Below, in pieces: positions 11,736 through 22,407 of a DNA stretch of 64,000 nt. The number at the start of each line of letters is the position of its first letter. The first letter of the stretch is position 1. The stretch lies in assembly GCA_014904845.1 (NCBI GenBank), contig MU119206.1:784193-848192 (forward strand). Reading direction: 5' to 3'. Below the pieces are notes generated by a model. The model did not search any database and was not told where the DNA came from. It was given only the letters and a program-made list of their open reading frames with translations. This DNA is from Acephala macrosclerotiorum. Its lineage: Eukaryota; Ascomycota; Leotiomycetes; Helotiales; Mollisiaceae. A program made the translations under genes and the position numbers.

Positions 11736-13191
11736 CTAGGATTGGCAATTGTAAAAGTACAGCGATCCCTCATTGACGCAGGTGAGTCCAGCCTGGCAGC
11801 AAAACGGGCCCGGCCAACCGATGCCCCCGCATTGCCCACTGTGACAATTTGTCAATCGCATAAGGGTGCTTGGATTTTCAGCCTCACTATTCGAATGCGC
11901 ACGGGACAACGCATGTATAGGTAGGTATATTCGCTAGATTGGGTTCTGAAAAACACCCTATGCTCTCGTCACAGCAGGGCGTCGCTGCGCAGTTCGCACC
12001 AGAAATAACTTTTTAGTAAATAAATGGGCAAGAAAATGTTCAGCCCTACCCTGCAGTTGCACAAGTAGTTGTCGGCGCTAAAGAAGTTGTGGGCACTGCT
12101 GAACTCATGATAGTCCGAGGAGGCACTGAAGTGCCGCTCGAGACTTTCGAAGTGCCAGTCAAGGTTACAGAAGTAGTTTTCAAAACCTTCGAAGGAATAG
12201 AGTGGTTGAGTGTCCGGGACGCACCATGGCAGCTTCGCACGTAGAGAAATATGGGGAGTTGTTGAACTCGACGCAGACTAAACCGGCGCTGCAGCACAAA
12301 GGCCCATTAAAGCCGATACCACCGCATTGGTTACTATAAGAAAACTTCAGTAAAAGGATCTCCCACGGAAAATCATTCAGACCTACTATTCACTAGCACA
12401 AGAAGGCGTTGGAGTTAGTGAACTGGTAGTCGAAGGTATCGAAGACGTCGAAGTGGGAGATATAGTTGTCGAGGTTGAGGTTGAGGTTGAGGTTGAGGTT
12501 GAGGTGGATGTGGAGATCGTAGAAGCATCTGGCAAACATTTATAGAAGTACGGGCTGCCCAAGTTGACGCAGGTGGATCCTGGTTCTAGGATAACGGGGG
12601 AGTCAGCCATCGCTTCATTCGAAGTGGTTGAAGAAGAATTTGTCCTAAGACATGTCTTAAGAGTTACTACTCCTGAAGCGTACTCGAATAGAAAATTGCG
12701 GGCACCCCTAACGCCTATCGCAGCAAGTCGGGTCTGTCCAGTATACTGAGCCGCACTGCCCACTGGTGATAATCAGTTATACACAACAAAACTGCACTGG
12801 ATTGTTCGGACTCACTATACGGCTGTGCAAGGAAGCGGGGAAGGCGAGGTATATGGCGGTATGACTTCGCATGTAAAAGTGGCTATTGTGTCACCCTCAA
12901 CACACTCCGAATTTGCGTCACAGCATGGCGTTACTGAGACGACCACAGAATTGTAGCAATTCGCTCTAGAAATGACCATCAATAAAGGGAATGGGCACAA
13001 AGATGTTCAGCCTACCCTGCTGCTGCACAAGTAGCAGAAGTCGTGAGAGCAGCAGAACTAGTGATAGTCGAAGATTTCGTAGTGGTGGTCAGAGACTTAG
13101 TAGTCGTGGTGGTGTGCTTCGTAGTTTTTGCGAGGGAAGTGCCACCAGGAGAGGCGATCAGGAGAGGAGCGTAATATCGAGACAACATCAT
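11736..13191 (-). CDS. Multi-CBM1 secreted-type protein (three canonical, two degenerate cellulose-binding modules)
   Basis: Exon model on the minus strand: 13191-13016, 12965-12816, 12762-12713, 12585-12387, 12333-12050, 11998-11888, 11838-11736. The order is a short N-terminus with a weak hydrophobic stretch (signal peptide uncertain), a Thr/Ser linker, a CBM1-like module (ANC..TPCCD..C..FTC), a CBM1 split by an intron (GQCGSVYWTDPTCC then PGSTCVNLGSPYFYKC), a (Ser-Thr)n linker, a CBM1 (NQCGGIGFNGPLCC..), a linker, a second CBM1-like module, and a terminal CBM1 (GQCGGIGWPGPFCC.., ending YNCQS). CBM1 modules bind crystalline cellulose through aromatic residues. No catalytic domain is visible, so an adhesive, decoy or effector-like role is possible. 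Two flaws exist: exon 5 is one frame out between CBM1 and linker, and the acceptor before exon 6 reads GG instead of AG. It may therefore be a recent pseudogene. Confidence 0.75.
12471..12505 (-). repeat. GAGGTT hexanucleotide microsatellite coding a Ser-Thr linker
   Basis: About six perfect head-to-tail copies of GAGGTT on the plus strand. On the coding (minus) strand they give alternating Ser-Thr in the linker of the multi-CBM1 protein. The copy number is likely to vary between strains and would change linker length without breaking the frame. Confidence 0.85.
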
Positions 13192-14274
13192 AAAATATAA
13201 TTATGAGCCTATGAGAACAACACTAACAAAAAGAAACTGGCAGGTCCGCAGCCGAGACTTTATGATCAGGGTATCTCGCGTATTCGGGGCTCTGCGAAAA
13301 TCTCAGACCCGTGATATCCCCTTTCGATGCGTAAGAGAAAACATCATTTCGGCCCGGTAGTGCCTAATATGAAAAATACGGGATCGTAGGGTGGAGGGGT
13401 AACAGCAACAGAAAGTACAAAAGCTCGCAAACCTGCATGTGAGGCGTAGGAATTGAGAGTGGGCGGAGGAATTGAGATGAACTAAACGAAAAGGTCAACC
13501 GGACTGGAGTGGCTTTGGTGGGTATATTTAAAGTTGAATTTGGTTGCACTCAAAGTGCGCTTGCTTCGCTCCACGAAGCCTGGATCCTGGATCCCCCTTG
13601 CTAGGAGCTGTGAACTACGAAATGAAATGAGGTTGTCCTCTGCATCATACTGGAGTAGAAGGAATGAGTGGGCGAAATACGAGAAAGGTCTGTCGGGAGC
13701 CACCATCGCCGGAGGAACGGGACAGATGATTGAAGGCAGTTCTTTGAGAGCAATGCGTATAACACAAAAGTTCATATTTTCGTGGAACGGCAAGTATCGC
13801 CGCCCAGCCGGGCACGTACATGCTTCATGATTTCGCAACACCACTTGGTGGTAGATTGCTACGGGTGTATGAGGGCCTTACCCAGCACTATGGCGGTGTG
13901 CTCTCCGTCCGGAGCGGTATCACGTCGCCTGGCGCCTATCGCGCAGAGCTTGCCCGGCTCACTGTAACGCAGGAAGATGACTGTATGTCTAGACATACTT
14001 CAAAGTATTGCTTTTCATTCTGCGCTGGCGTAATTGGTAACGCAAGAAATAGAATGCCGAGTCCGACTTCAAATGCAACGCAATGTTTCAGATTCCCAGT
14101 TATCGAGTCTGTGAAAATTCGTAAGGCTCCTTCACGCCTCAGTACCAGTCCTGACAGTACCGATGCCGCTCCAGCGTTTGTCCAAAACCGTGAGATCTCC
14201 AGATCAATCGGTCTCCTAGACGAAATCTAGACACTGTGGCGTCCGTCTATCGTAGCGCTCTTCGAGATGCCTCC
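13192..14274. other. Upstream region of the CBM1 gene, no supported gene
   Basis: It contains long but unconvincing open frames on both strands, for example minus 13482-13844 and plus 13820-14230. One minus-strand frame is open for roughly 70 codons across 13980-14200 but lacks recognisable motifs. The 5' promoter of the CBM1 gene should lie in the first few hundred bases. Nothing else could be supported. Confidence 0.35.
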
Positions 14275-15449
14275 TCATTCTGAGTCAGAAGAGTGGGATA
14301 CCATTTCGTCTAAGTCTAAGTCGGCATCAAAGTCGGCCAGTATGAAGAGTTCATCTGAGTCTGAGTCTGGCTTGTCTGGAGAGCCTAACAGTAGGGATAT
14401 TATGCCGAAAGGCCTTGGTCGTAGTCTCCCATCCTTGAGGCCTGTCCGTAAGAACTTTGTCAAGACTTTCAATTCAACCTCAGTAACCTTCTCGTGGTCC
14501 AACACCCACTCTTCTACAGCATCGGGGAAGTGTTCCTGCTCAGCAAGACTTGTGTCTAGTAGCTCTCCTTGAGTTAATGTTCTCTCGTCCTTGTAATAAC
14601 GTCCGGTCCCATCTATCAGCCGCTCTTGAGAGACCAAAATCAACTGTTTCAAATAGGAAAGCTTGACCGTCAGGACACCTTGGCTCGAGGCCTCGATTAC
14701 GCCTTCAGAATGATTCGGGTTACCACCGAGCAAGCTCTCCAACATAGGCCAACCAATAACCAACCTCTCAATTTGATGAAGTCCGTCGTTTCTCGGAGGA
14801 AAAGTAGTAGCATCCTCCTTGTTGCTTCCCCATACTGGCCGATCGAGCTGCGAGCAAAGTTTTGTCAACTTGTCGAAGGACCCCCGTAGTTGACAGCCAT
14901 TGACCTAAAGCAAGTCTGTATGGATGTTCATCCATGTCCCAAAGCAACACAACATCTCTCTCTTTGAGGTCTCGAAGCTTTCGCGACAAGCATACATGAC
15001 GCTAAGAGCGCCAGACTGGCTTGAATCATTGATCCGCCGTGCCCTACCACTCCACTTGATCTCAACTAGAAGACTGCTTTCCAGGGCCTGCTTCCAAATA
15101 TTTCTTCGAAGCTCGGGCGTCAAGTCGTTGAAGGTTGTGAATGTGACAGCCTCTACATCTGCTGAGGCGGCAGCTGCGAATTTCATGGTGAGCGACCAGA
15201 TCTGTTCCCGAGCTTCTCCACGTGCTTGTTGAATTTTGGTGAGAATCTCAGCCGGAGAAGGGCTTTCTGGAGGCGGAGTCTCAAAGAGCTTCAAGTCTAT
15301 AATTTGGCTTGGTGTCAAGGCGGAGGACAAGAGCTGTAGTTGAGATTGAGTGGATATCTCGATATGAGTGGGTACGTCGATAGCGTTCGGTAGTCGTCTT
15401 CTGATTCGGAGTCACTGTCGATGACCAAGATTGTAGTGGAGGTAGCCAT
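14275..15449 (-). pseudogene. 2EXR-domain paralogue inactivated by a nonsense mutation and a frameshift
   Basis: The protein fragments are paralogous to the neighbouring intact gene at 15937-17115. Shared blocks include SPAEILTKIQ, TPELRRNIW (versus PIELRDKIW), CFGTWMNIHTDLL (versus AFGTWTNIYSDLL) and KDERTLTQGELLD (versus KDDRLLVEGELLE). At 14905-14907 the paralogue's Trp codon (LLW) has become TAG, and the same frame continues coherently downstream to 14275. This is a G-to-A on the coding strand, i.e. CpA to TpA on the plus strand. Near the N-terminus the frame starting at ATG 15449 shifts by one before VPTHIEISTQSQLQ. The C-terminal acidic tail (DSDSDELF..) is extra. The 2EXR family is a fungal family of unknown biochemical function. 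Confidence 0.8.
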
Positions 15450-15936
15450 GGCGGAATGGATGATGGATTGCGTTGCTGAGAATTGACGAGGTGAGGTTGA
15501 CAAGGTTTGTGGATTGACGTGGATACTTTGTGCTCTGCTTGTCGCCAAGTCTTTCGTACAAGCTTGAAAGACTGCAACTTGGCGCTCGACTTCGATACTT
15601 CTTGTGCTTGAGTCCGAGACTGATTCTCCATGAAGAGGATGCGAACTTTGCGAGAGTGAAATCGTTCGATGAAGAGCATCGATACGGACGACCCTAGAGC
15701 AGTTTCGTGAGACTAGATTGCGCCGAGTTCGCAGCTTCGTATTGGAGAGAACAAAACTTCAGAATTGAGATTGGGGAGGAGGTGCTGAAGGAAACGCTTC
15801 GTAAGCGAGGTCGTCATGTGCTCCCAACATCATCCGTTGGAAAGTGATCTCAAGACAGGCAGCAGAGTTAAAAGAAATGACGAGCATGTTTATGGCTAAT
15901 AAACATTACACGAAAACCCTCAATTTGGTCCCCTCC
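15450..15936. other. Spacer between the 2EXR paralogues
   Basis: About 490 bp between the two same-strand paralogues. It should contain the promoter of the pseudogene and the terminator of the intact copy. Frames here are short or TTG-started, and no motif was recognised. Confidence 0.4.
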
Positions 15937-17115
15937 CTAGAATTCTCCCTCTGCCAGTAGCGTTGCCATCATGCCCATAACGCTCTGGTCTCGGTTGAAA
16001 TACTCGAATCTTGCCCCTCCCTCACCATCATTGCCTCTTTGCAACCTTTTCAAACTGATCTCGCACTGGCCTGGCTCAAACTTCAAATTCTCGCGAGCTT
16101 TCTCCAGCGCTCTCGTGGGATCCGTGAGAAACTCAGTAGGCTTCGCCTCCAAGAGCTCACCCTCAACGAGTAGCCTGTCGTCTTTGTACAATTTCCCAGC
16201 CTGATCCCTCACATACTCAACATCAACCAAAACCAACTCTTGCAAGCCCGTGAAGTTCGTCCTCAAAAGCCCCTCTTCGCCGCCGAAACTGAGATCATCG
16301 TCCAATTCACCATAATCCAACAATACTTCCAACATATCCCAGTTCACCGCCAACCTCGGAAGTTTCGACAGTGCTCGGTCCTCTGAATCATCTATGTCGT
16401 CTTCGGACCGGATCGGGTCTTTCCACACCTCATAGAGATCCATACAGAAATTCATGAATCGCATATTCGGAATATCCTGCCCGGGGTTTATCCACAGCAA
16501 GTCAGAATAGATGTTCGTCCAAGTCCCAAATGCACTGATCCCACACCTCTCCCGGACGAACTTCGTCGCTTCTCGACTTTCTCGACAAGCTGCAAAGACG
16601 CCTGGAGGGTCTATTTGAGAGGATTTCGAAGCCCACCAACGCTCCTCTCGCTTTTGCCAGATGACTTCAACGAGGCGATTGGATTCAGCTGCGTACTCCC
16701 AGATCTTGTCTCGCAACTCAATGGGCAGCTTGTTGAAGAGCGTAAATGTCTGAGTGTCCTTTGGGTGTAGAATAAGATCCAGATCCAGATCTACGTCTTC
16801 GTCTTCGTCAAAACCTTCGGGGATGCTTATATTGAAGTACGGAGCAACGGCCCAGACACCGTCTCGCATCGGTCCAGGAGGAAGATTCTGAATCTTGGTG
16901 AGGATCTCAGCAGGAGAAAGACTCTCGTCTTCATCGGAGATAAATCCAAAGTCTAGGAGATTGTGGATATTCAGCGAATGTGCAAGCGTTCGAAACTGTG
17001 CTTGAGTCGGGACCTTGACGAAGGAAGACTCTCCTAGGGCATTTGCAAAGAATTTCTTGAATTCTTCCGGATCTTGGGCCGCCATCATGAGCGGATTGAA
17101 ATCATTAGTAGCCAT
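15937..17115 (-). CDS. 2EXR domain-containing protein
   Basis: Single-exon gene of 392 aa with an ATG start (MATNDFNPLM). The 2EXR signature, FTLFNKLPIELRDKIWEYAA followed by AACRESREATKF, lies around residues 120-190. Both N- and C-terminal parts are acidic, and the SPAEILTKIQ block near residue 85 is shared with the broken paralogue downstream. 2EXR proteins are expanded in many plant-associated ascomycetes, and their function is not known. There is no signal peptide or membrane segment. The tandem arrangement with 14275-15449 indicates local duplication followed by loss of one copy. Confidence 0.85.
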   Translation of the reverse strand: MATNDFNPLMMAAQDPEEFKKFFANALGESSFVKVPTQAQFRTLAHSLNIHNLLDFGFISDEDESLSPAEILTKIQNLPPGPMRDGVWAVAPYFNISIPEGFDEDEDVDLDLDLILHPKDTQTFTLFNKLPIELRDKIWEYAAESNRLVEVIWQKREERWWASKSSQIDPPGVFAACRESREATKFVRERCGISAFGTWTNIYSDLLWINPGQDIPNMRFMNFCMDLYEVWKDPIRSEDDIDDSEDRALSKLPRLAVNWDMLEVLLDYGELDDDLSFGGEEGLLRTNFTGLQELVLVDVEYVRDQAGKLYKDDRLLVEGELLEAKPTEFLTDPTRALEKARENLKFEPGQCEISLKRLQRGNDGEGGARFEYFNRDQSVMGMMATLLAEGEF

Positions 17116-17539
17116 CGTTCCACTGCTTTCTGCAATGTGATGTGAGAATGGTATGAAAGTTTCTCGAGATCTGTTGTCGTTTGGGAATGGTTGTCGTATT
17201 GAGAAAATGAGAGAACAATAAGAAAGCCGTAGTTTGGAAGACTAGCCCTTGATTGGATGGGTGACCCTGGTCAGGGGTATTATCTTCACGTGATCGAATA
17301 AGCAATTTTAATTGAGTTTCGTGGCGTATTACGAAAACTATGCAGACTTTTCCAAAGCTCTTGAAACATTCGAGGCAGTTGCGTCGCATTATCTACCGGT
17401 CTATCTCATGGACTGCAACGCTCAGTGCTGCTCCGCACCCCCTTTCTAAGCGAGCTTCCACAGCACGACACGATCATAAATTAGATGCTTCTCCAAAAGA
17501 TCACTCCTCCTGATGACCCAATTGAGCAGGGGCTTTGGA
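17116..17539. other. Promoter region of the 2EXR gene
   Basis: About 420 bp upstream of the ATG at 17115. An open frame at 17105-17389 overlaps it but has no recognisable feature. No clear regulatory motif can be supported. Confidence 0.3.
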
Positions 17540-17822
17540 TACTGTATTAATTGGTTAATTAGATAATATCCTAAAAAGGTATTCTCGATTTCTGAGCTCT
17601 AGAGACCTTATGCCAGAGTAGGATCTCATACTTGCAGAAAATCCGTGAGTTTCAGGGCATATCTAGGCCTCTAGCCCGAGAAAAAGAAGTGAGTTCCAAA
17701 TTCCCACCAAAACTTTTAAGATAATATCTTATTCTCCTTTGCAGACCTTGGGTTGGGACCTTATCTTAACAACGGCTCTTATCTTAATTTTGATATTATC
17801 TTAACGGCCAATTAATTCAGTA
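17540..17822. mobile_element. Second MITE with TA target duplication
   Basis: The left end reads TA-CTGTATTAATTGGTTAATT and the reverse complement of the right end reads TA-CTGAATTAATTGGCCGTTA. The inverted repeat continues into AGATAATATC on both sides, giving a TIR of about 30 bp with a few mismatches. Length is 283 bp including the TA dinucleotides. Internally the motif AAGATAATATC recurs in both orientations. The TIR sequence differs completely from the element at 9984-10234, so this is a separate family. Confidence 0.75.
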
Positions 17823-18088
17823 CGTACTAACACTTTCGAGATAGGTTGAAACTTTTCATTATTCTAGTCAAAATAATTTCTAAGGTTAATCGCAGTCGCA
17901 CCTTGCTGGACGAGCCGGTGAAGACCAAGCAAATTCAATTCTAATTTACTCGCAAAATCCATGCTGAATGATACTAAATCAGGCAGCCCAATACTTTTCG
18001 TCAATGTTATCCTGTCCCCGTAATCAAGCAAGGACAATCCCTTCGAAACCTGTCAAGTCTTTGTGTGCGGAAAAGGAATGCTTCCTTT
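17823..18088. other. Spacer between MITE 2 and the Myb-like gene
   Basis: Ordinary sequence of about 265 bp, probably containing the 3' UTR of the minus-strand gene that ends at 18089. No feature was recognised. Confidence 0.3.
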
Positions 18089-18676
18089 TCAATCGCCCCG
18101 GTCACGCCTAAGGTGATTGAGCCTTGCTTCTACATTATCTCTGGTGTAAACACGTCTGAAACCGAAATTCTGCTCCCAGTATTCTCTGTCTGCTCTTAGG
18201 GTCATTTGGAATACAATGCTGGGATGCCTGCTGTTTAAAGAAGTGCCACTTTGCTGTCCGGCTACGAAGATCTCCCACAAAGCATCATCTTCAACGCGGT
18301 CCCAGTTTGATTCTGAGGCTGCTTGCACTAAATCTGGTGGTGGTGGCTGCGCTACTTGCGCCTGGGGCAAAGGAATTGGTTGTGGTAGCGGTGCAGGTGC
18401 CACCGTCCGCTCTCCAGCTAACGGTGATATCTTCGAGTCTGCATTTGCCGATAAGTCCATTGGTCCTACTAATCCATAGTGCATCCAGTACTTGTTTAAT
18501 TCTTGGATGACTGCAGCAGGTGTGAATGGGTCTGGCAACATCTTTGGTGAATCATCTCCTACATTGTAGTAGGTAACGAGTTCTCCACACAATATTCGGG
18601 GGGTCTTGTTTGGTGCTAGCTTTGACTTAAGTACAGCTTGTTCCTCTGGGTGCCACTTTCTTTCGTTGGTGCTCAT
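18089..18676 (-). CDS. Hypothetical protein with Myb/SANT-like segments
   Basis: The open frame runs further upstream (to 18835), but the first ATG with a natural-looking N-terminus is at 18676 (MSTNERKWHPEEQAVLKSK), giving 195 aa. The N-terminal 40 residues (W..EEQAVLKSKLA..RILCGELVTYYN) resemble one Myb/SANT helix-turn-helix repeat. A Pro/Gln-rich spacer follows. A second segment (SNWDRVEDDALWEIFVAGQQ..) again has the W..ED..L pattern. That suggests a nuclear DNA- or chromatin-binding role, but the match is weak and may be coincidental. Confidence 0.5.
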   Translation of the reverse strand: MSTNERKWHPEEQAVLKSKLAPNKTPRILCGELVTYYNVGDDSPKMLPDPFTPAAVIQELNKYWMHYGLVGPMDLSANADSKISPLAGERTVAPAPLPQPIPLPQAQVAQPPPPDLVQAASESNWDRVEDDALWEIFVAGQQSGTSLNSRHPSIVFQMTLRADREYWEQNFGFRRVYTRDNVEARLNHLRRDRGD

Positions 18677-19692
18677 GGTGAAGATGGGCAATGAAACTGG
18701 ATAAATTTGTGCTTGAATGTGAGACCACGTGCTGGGTATGGAATTTTGGTACTTTGAAACAGGTTTCCAAGGGCGAATTTTACAATTGTAGAGGAAGGTG
18801 ATCAAGATCTGTAATTGAATTGAGGGTTGATTCAAAGCTTAAAAGTCAAAGCAAGTGTTTGTTTTGTGACAATGAGCATGCGAGTATGAAGGAAGGAAAG
18901 AGACAGAGCCACAGGAAGAAATACCCACAATTTATAGGTTTCTCGATACAGTTGATCTGAATCATAACTGTACCGAGTGAGTAATGATATATCGATGAGT
19001 GTGAGTAGTAGCTTGATATCAGCGGATTTAGTGGTTGATTTAGTGAGCATGCTGTGTAAATCAAGAATAAGCCGGCGAGCTATTCAGGCTATTGTCTAAG
19101 TGGTCCGTCCTCGAACACTCGAGACACCAATACCTTGGTCATCCGAGTAATTTAAATGAGAAATCAACGTGTCCTTGAAGGCAAGCAGTGAACCAAACGA
19201 AGGTAAGCGAATTAAAAGAAAAGCACTTGATAAGTCAATAGCAACGAGCTCCCTTCAACAGTACCCCATCAAACAAAACACGAACGCGACACGGGACGAA
19301 ACCGAGGTTCGGCGTCTCAAACATAAGAGGAATAAACCACCACTATCATAGCAATGGTTGAGTACATATATACAATCTCTCTCTCTATCTGCTCACTCAC
19401 TAGCTCACTTCCCATCACCCCCAGCTCACACCCACACGCCAATCTTCAAACAAAAGAGAAGAGCTGAGTTTTCTTGCCGTGCCATTGACGAGAACGCCCA
19501 AAAATGCCATCTGCGCATGCATGCTGTACAAAAAAGCTTTCCCATGCCTCCGAATATCCTTCTTTCTTAGTTTGCAGGTCTAAATACTACAGTGCCTATC
19601 CCTTAGGCAGATCATCCTCATCCGGACTCCTCCCCTCAGCCACACCTCAACGGGAATGGCTCCTTTGATGGGGTTGAGGGTAATTTCGGAGC
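18677..19692. other. Intergenic region between the Myb-like gene and the m-AAA protease gene
   Basis: About 1 kb. It contains a short CT-rich run near 19375-19395 and possible 3' UTR of the minus-strand protease gene at its right end. Small frames at 18832-19064 and 19169-19570 have no support. Confidence 0.35.
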
Positions 19693-22407
19693 TCATGCAG
19701 CACTCGGCTGTTCAGGTGGACTGTCGGTGCTCTCCGTTGGGAATGGTGGTGGCGCACTCTTCCCTGCGCCGCCAAAGTACTTCATGAAATCCTTGTTCTC
19801 ATCAAATGGTCTCGGTCCCAGTAAGCGAACCATATCATTCCTATCCAACACCTCCTTAGCCAACAGCTCCTCAGCGACAATGCCAACTTCCTTCTTCTTT
19901 TCCGTAAGAAGGTCTTTGCATTGTTTGTATGCCTCGTCGATTATCCGTCTGACTTCGGAATCGATGGTTTGAGCTGTCAACTCAGCGAATGGCTTATGGA
20001 GTTTGTTTTCGTTGTCTTCGAAGTGAAGGGGACCGAGCTTCTTGCTCATTCCCCATTTGGTGACCATGGCTGTCGCTAATCTGGTGACTTTGTTGAAATC
20101 GTCCGAAGCGCCAGATGTCACGGTCTCGAAGTGAAGTTCTTCGGAAATACGGCCACCAAGAGTCATGGCCATACGGTCCATAAGCTGGTTGACGTTCATG
20201 AGGTAAGTATCTCCTGCTGGGAGGTACTGGGCGTATCCGAGAGCGCCTTGGCCTCGGGGGATGATGGAGACTTTGAGGAGAGGGTCGGCGTATTTGAAGT
20301 ACCAACCACAGATGGCGTGGCCGGCCTCGTGGTAGGCGACAGTCTTCTTTTCTTCGGGTGAGAGAACAAGGGACTTCTTCTCAAGACCACCGATGACACG
20401 CTCAATAGCTTGTTCGAAGTGGATCATCTCAACTGACTTGGCGCTTGTTCGAGCAGCTAACAAATATTAGTACAGACCAGTGTGAGATGAGAAGGAGTAA
20501 CTACCGATCAATGCAGCTTCGTTGACACAGTTGGCAATATCAGCACCAGAGAAGCCGGGGGTGAGGGCCGAAAGTCGTCCAGTCAAGTACTGGAGATCCT
20601 CGTTCGTTACGATCTTCTTTAAGTGCACTATGAAAATCTGCTTTCGGCCCTCCATCGTCGGTCGGTCGATGGAAATATGTCTATCAAAACGACCAGGACG
20701 CATAAGTGCCTTGTCAAGCACATCCGGCCTGTTTGTACCAGCAAGCACGACGACCTGCTCGGTAGTGTTGAAACCATCCATCTCAGTCAAGATCTGATTG
20801 AGCGTAGCTTCTCTCTCATCGTTGCCACCACCGAATGAACCGGACTTTCCACGAGCCTTTCCAATTGCATCAATTTCATCGATGAAAATGATACATGGCG
20901 TGTTCTTCCTTGCCATAGCGAAAAGATCTCGTACTCGGGAAGCACCGACACCAACGAACATTTCCACGAATTCGGAACCGCTGACGCTAAAGAAAGGAAC
21001 TTGAGACTCGCCAGCAGTTGCCTTCGCTAACAATGTCTTACCCGTTCCAGGAGGTCCGGAAAGAATGGCACCTCTTGGAATCTTAGCACCAAGTCGCTGG
21101 AATTGGTCAGGTGTCTTCAAGAAGGCAACGAACTCCATGATCTCAGCCTTTGCTTCGTCCATACCCGCAACATCGGCGAACTTGACCTTAACGTCTGTCT
21201 CGTGGTTGAATTGCTTAGCTCGACTCTTTCCCATGCCGAAGACTCCACTGGCACCACCACCTCCTCTGCCCGCCCGAGTAGTAAAGAAGTAGATAGCGCC
21301 AATGAACAGAAGTGTTGGTCCGAAGTTCATAAGCAAGCTCCAGCCATCTGTTTCCGCACCGACATAGTTGACGGGTATGCGCTCATTGCTGGGAATTCCA
21401 AGCTCATTTTGCGCCTCGTCCAACTTCCGTTCGAATGCCTCGACAGAGCCGATAGAGAAATAGTAGTGAAAGTTCGGGTTGACGGCCGGAGAATCAGGGA
21501 ACACCGACTGCGTAGCTTCGCGGTGTAAATCAACTCGAACCTTTCCTGCCGAGCTAACCGTCAACTTCTCAACCAACCCCTTATTCAAGAACGTAGTCTG
21601 GAACTCCTGGAACGTAATATCCCGCTTGCCCTCGCCTGGCATGACCATCCTGTAGAGCAGATATGACACAAAAGCCGATAGTATGAACGTGCTCATATCC
21701 AGCTTTATCTCCCCACCAAACTTGAATTCCTTGTTGCTGTTGCCACTGCTCTTGCCCTTACTGCCAAATGGAGGCGGTGGTGGTGGGGATGCACCTCCAT
21801 TATCATTCGACTTGAAATCTGTACTCTTTCCCTCCTGCTCTATTTCTCTCTCCGCTTGCTTCCTCGCCATTTGAGTCGTCAACCTCGTTAATTTCGCCGC
21901 AGTCGCAAGCGTCATCGGCTTCCCTCTAACCTCGTCCACCAACTCTCTCAATTCCTTCGGAATACCCTCTTTCTTGATATTCTCGAATGCTCGCTCAATG
22001 ATCTCCACTTGTCCCTTTGGCAGACCTTGCTTCAATGTAGACAGAAGATCCTCCATCATCTTCTCCTCCTCCGCCGTCATTTTACTCATATTGATATCTG
22101 CGGCAGGAGGTGTGCTGGACTCCTCAACCTTCTTGGACAGCGGCGAGTCGCCGTTGTAGAGATTCTCGGTTCCAATCGCAGGTTTAGTAGGTGGCACCGC
22201 ACCACTCTTGTCCGTCACCTTGCCATTCTTCTTCTCGATATCCTTATCACTCTTTCCTTTCGAATACGCTCTCGCCTGCACAATCGCTATTCTCGAGCTC
22301 AATAATGGTCTATGATTCAATGCGCGGAGCTGTGTTCGTGTGGCGGCTTGAAGGGAAGATTTCGATATTCGAGCAAGATTGCTGGATTGTCGTAATATCG
22401 AGGACAT
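19693..22407 (-). CDS. Mitochondrial m-AAA protease (FtsH-type AAA ATPase/metalloprotease)
   Basis: Exons 22407-20505 and 20456-19693 with a 48-bp intron; 888 aa. The open frame extends upstream to 22530, but that codon is TTG; the first ATG is at 22407 and gives a Ser/Arg-rich mitochondrial presequence ([18 protein letters not shown]) ending near ARAYSKG. Two membrane helices follow ([18 protein letters not shown] and [18 protein letters not shown]). Then come the AAA module with Walker A GPPGTGKT (about residue 450), Walker B IIFIDEID, second region of homology GRFDRHI, and the zinc protease motif HEAGH (677-681). It degrades and processes inner-membrane proteins and assists respiratory-complex assembly on the matrix side. 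The C-terminal LGPRPF block and Pro-rich tail look more like Afg3/Yta10 than Yta12, but the paralogue choice is not certain. Confidence 0.95.

Noticed and set aside
13482..13844. 120-codon minus frame upstream of the CBM1 gene, considered as its 5' exon or a separate gene
   Set aside because: No signal peptide, no splice pair linking it to the ATG at 13191, and a plus-strand frame of similar length overlaps it.
20131..21528. Several plus-strand frames opposite the m-AAA protease gene
   Set aside because: They are shadows of the real gene, with Arg/Ser-rich composition and no motifs.
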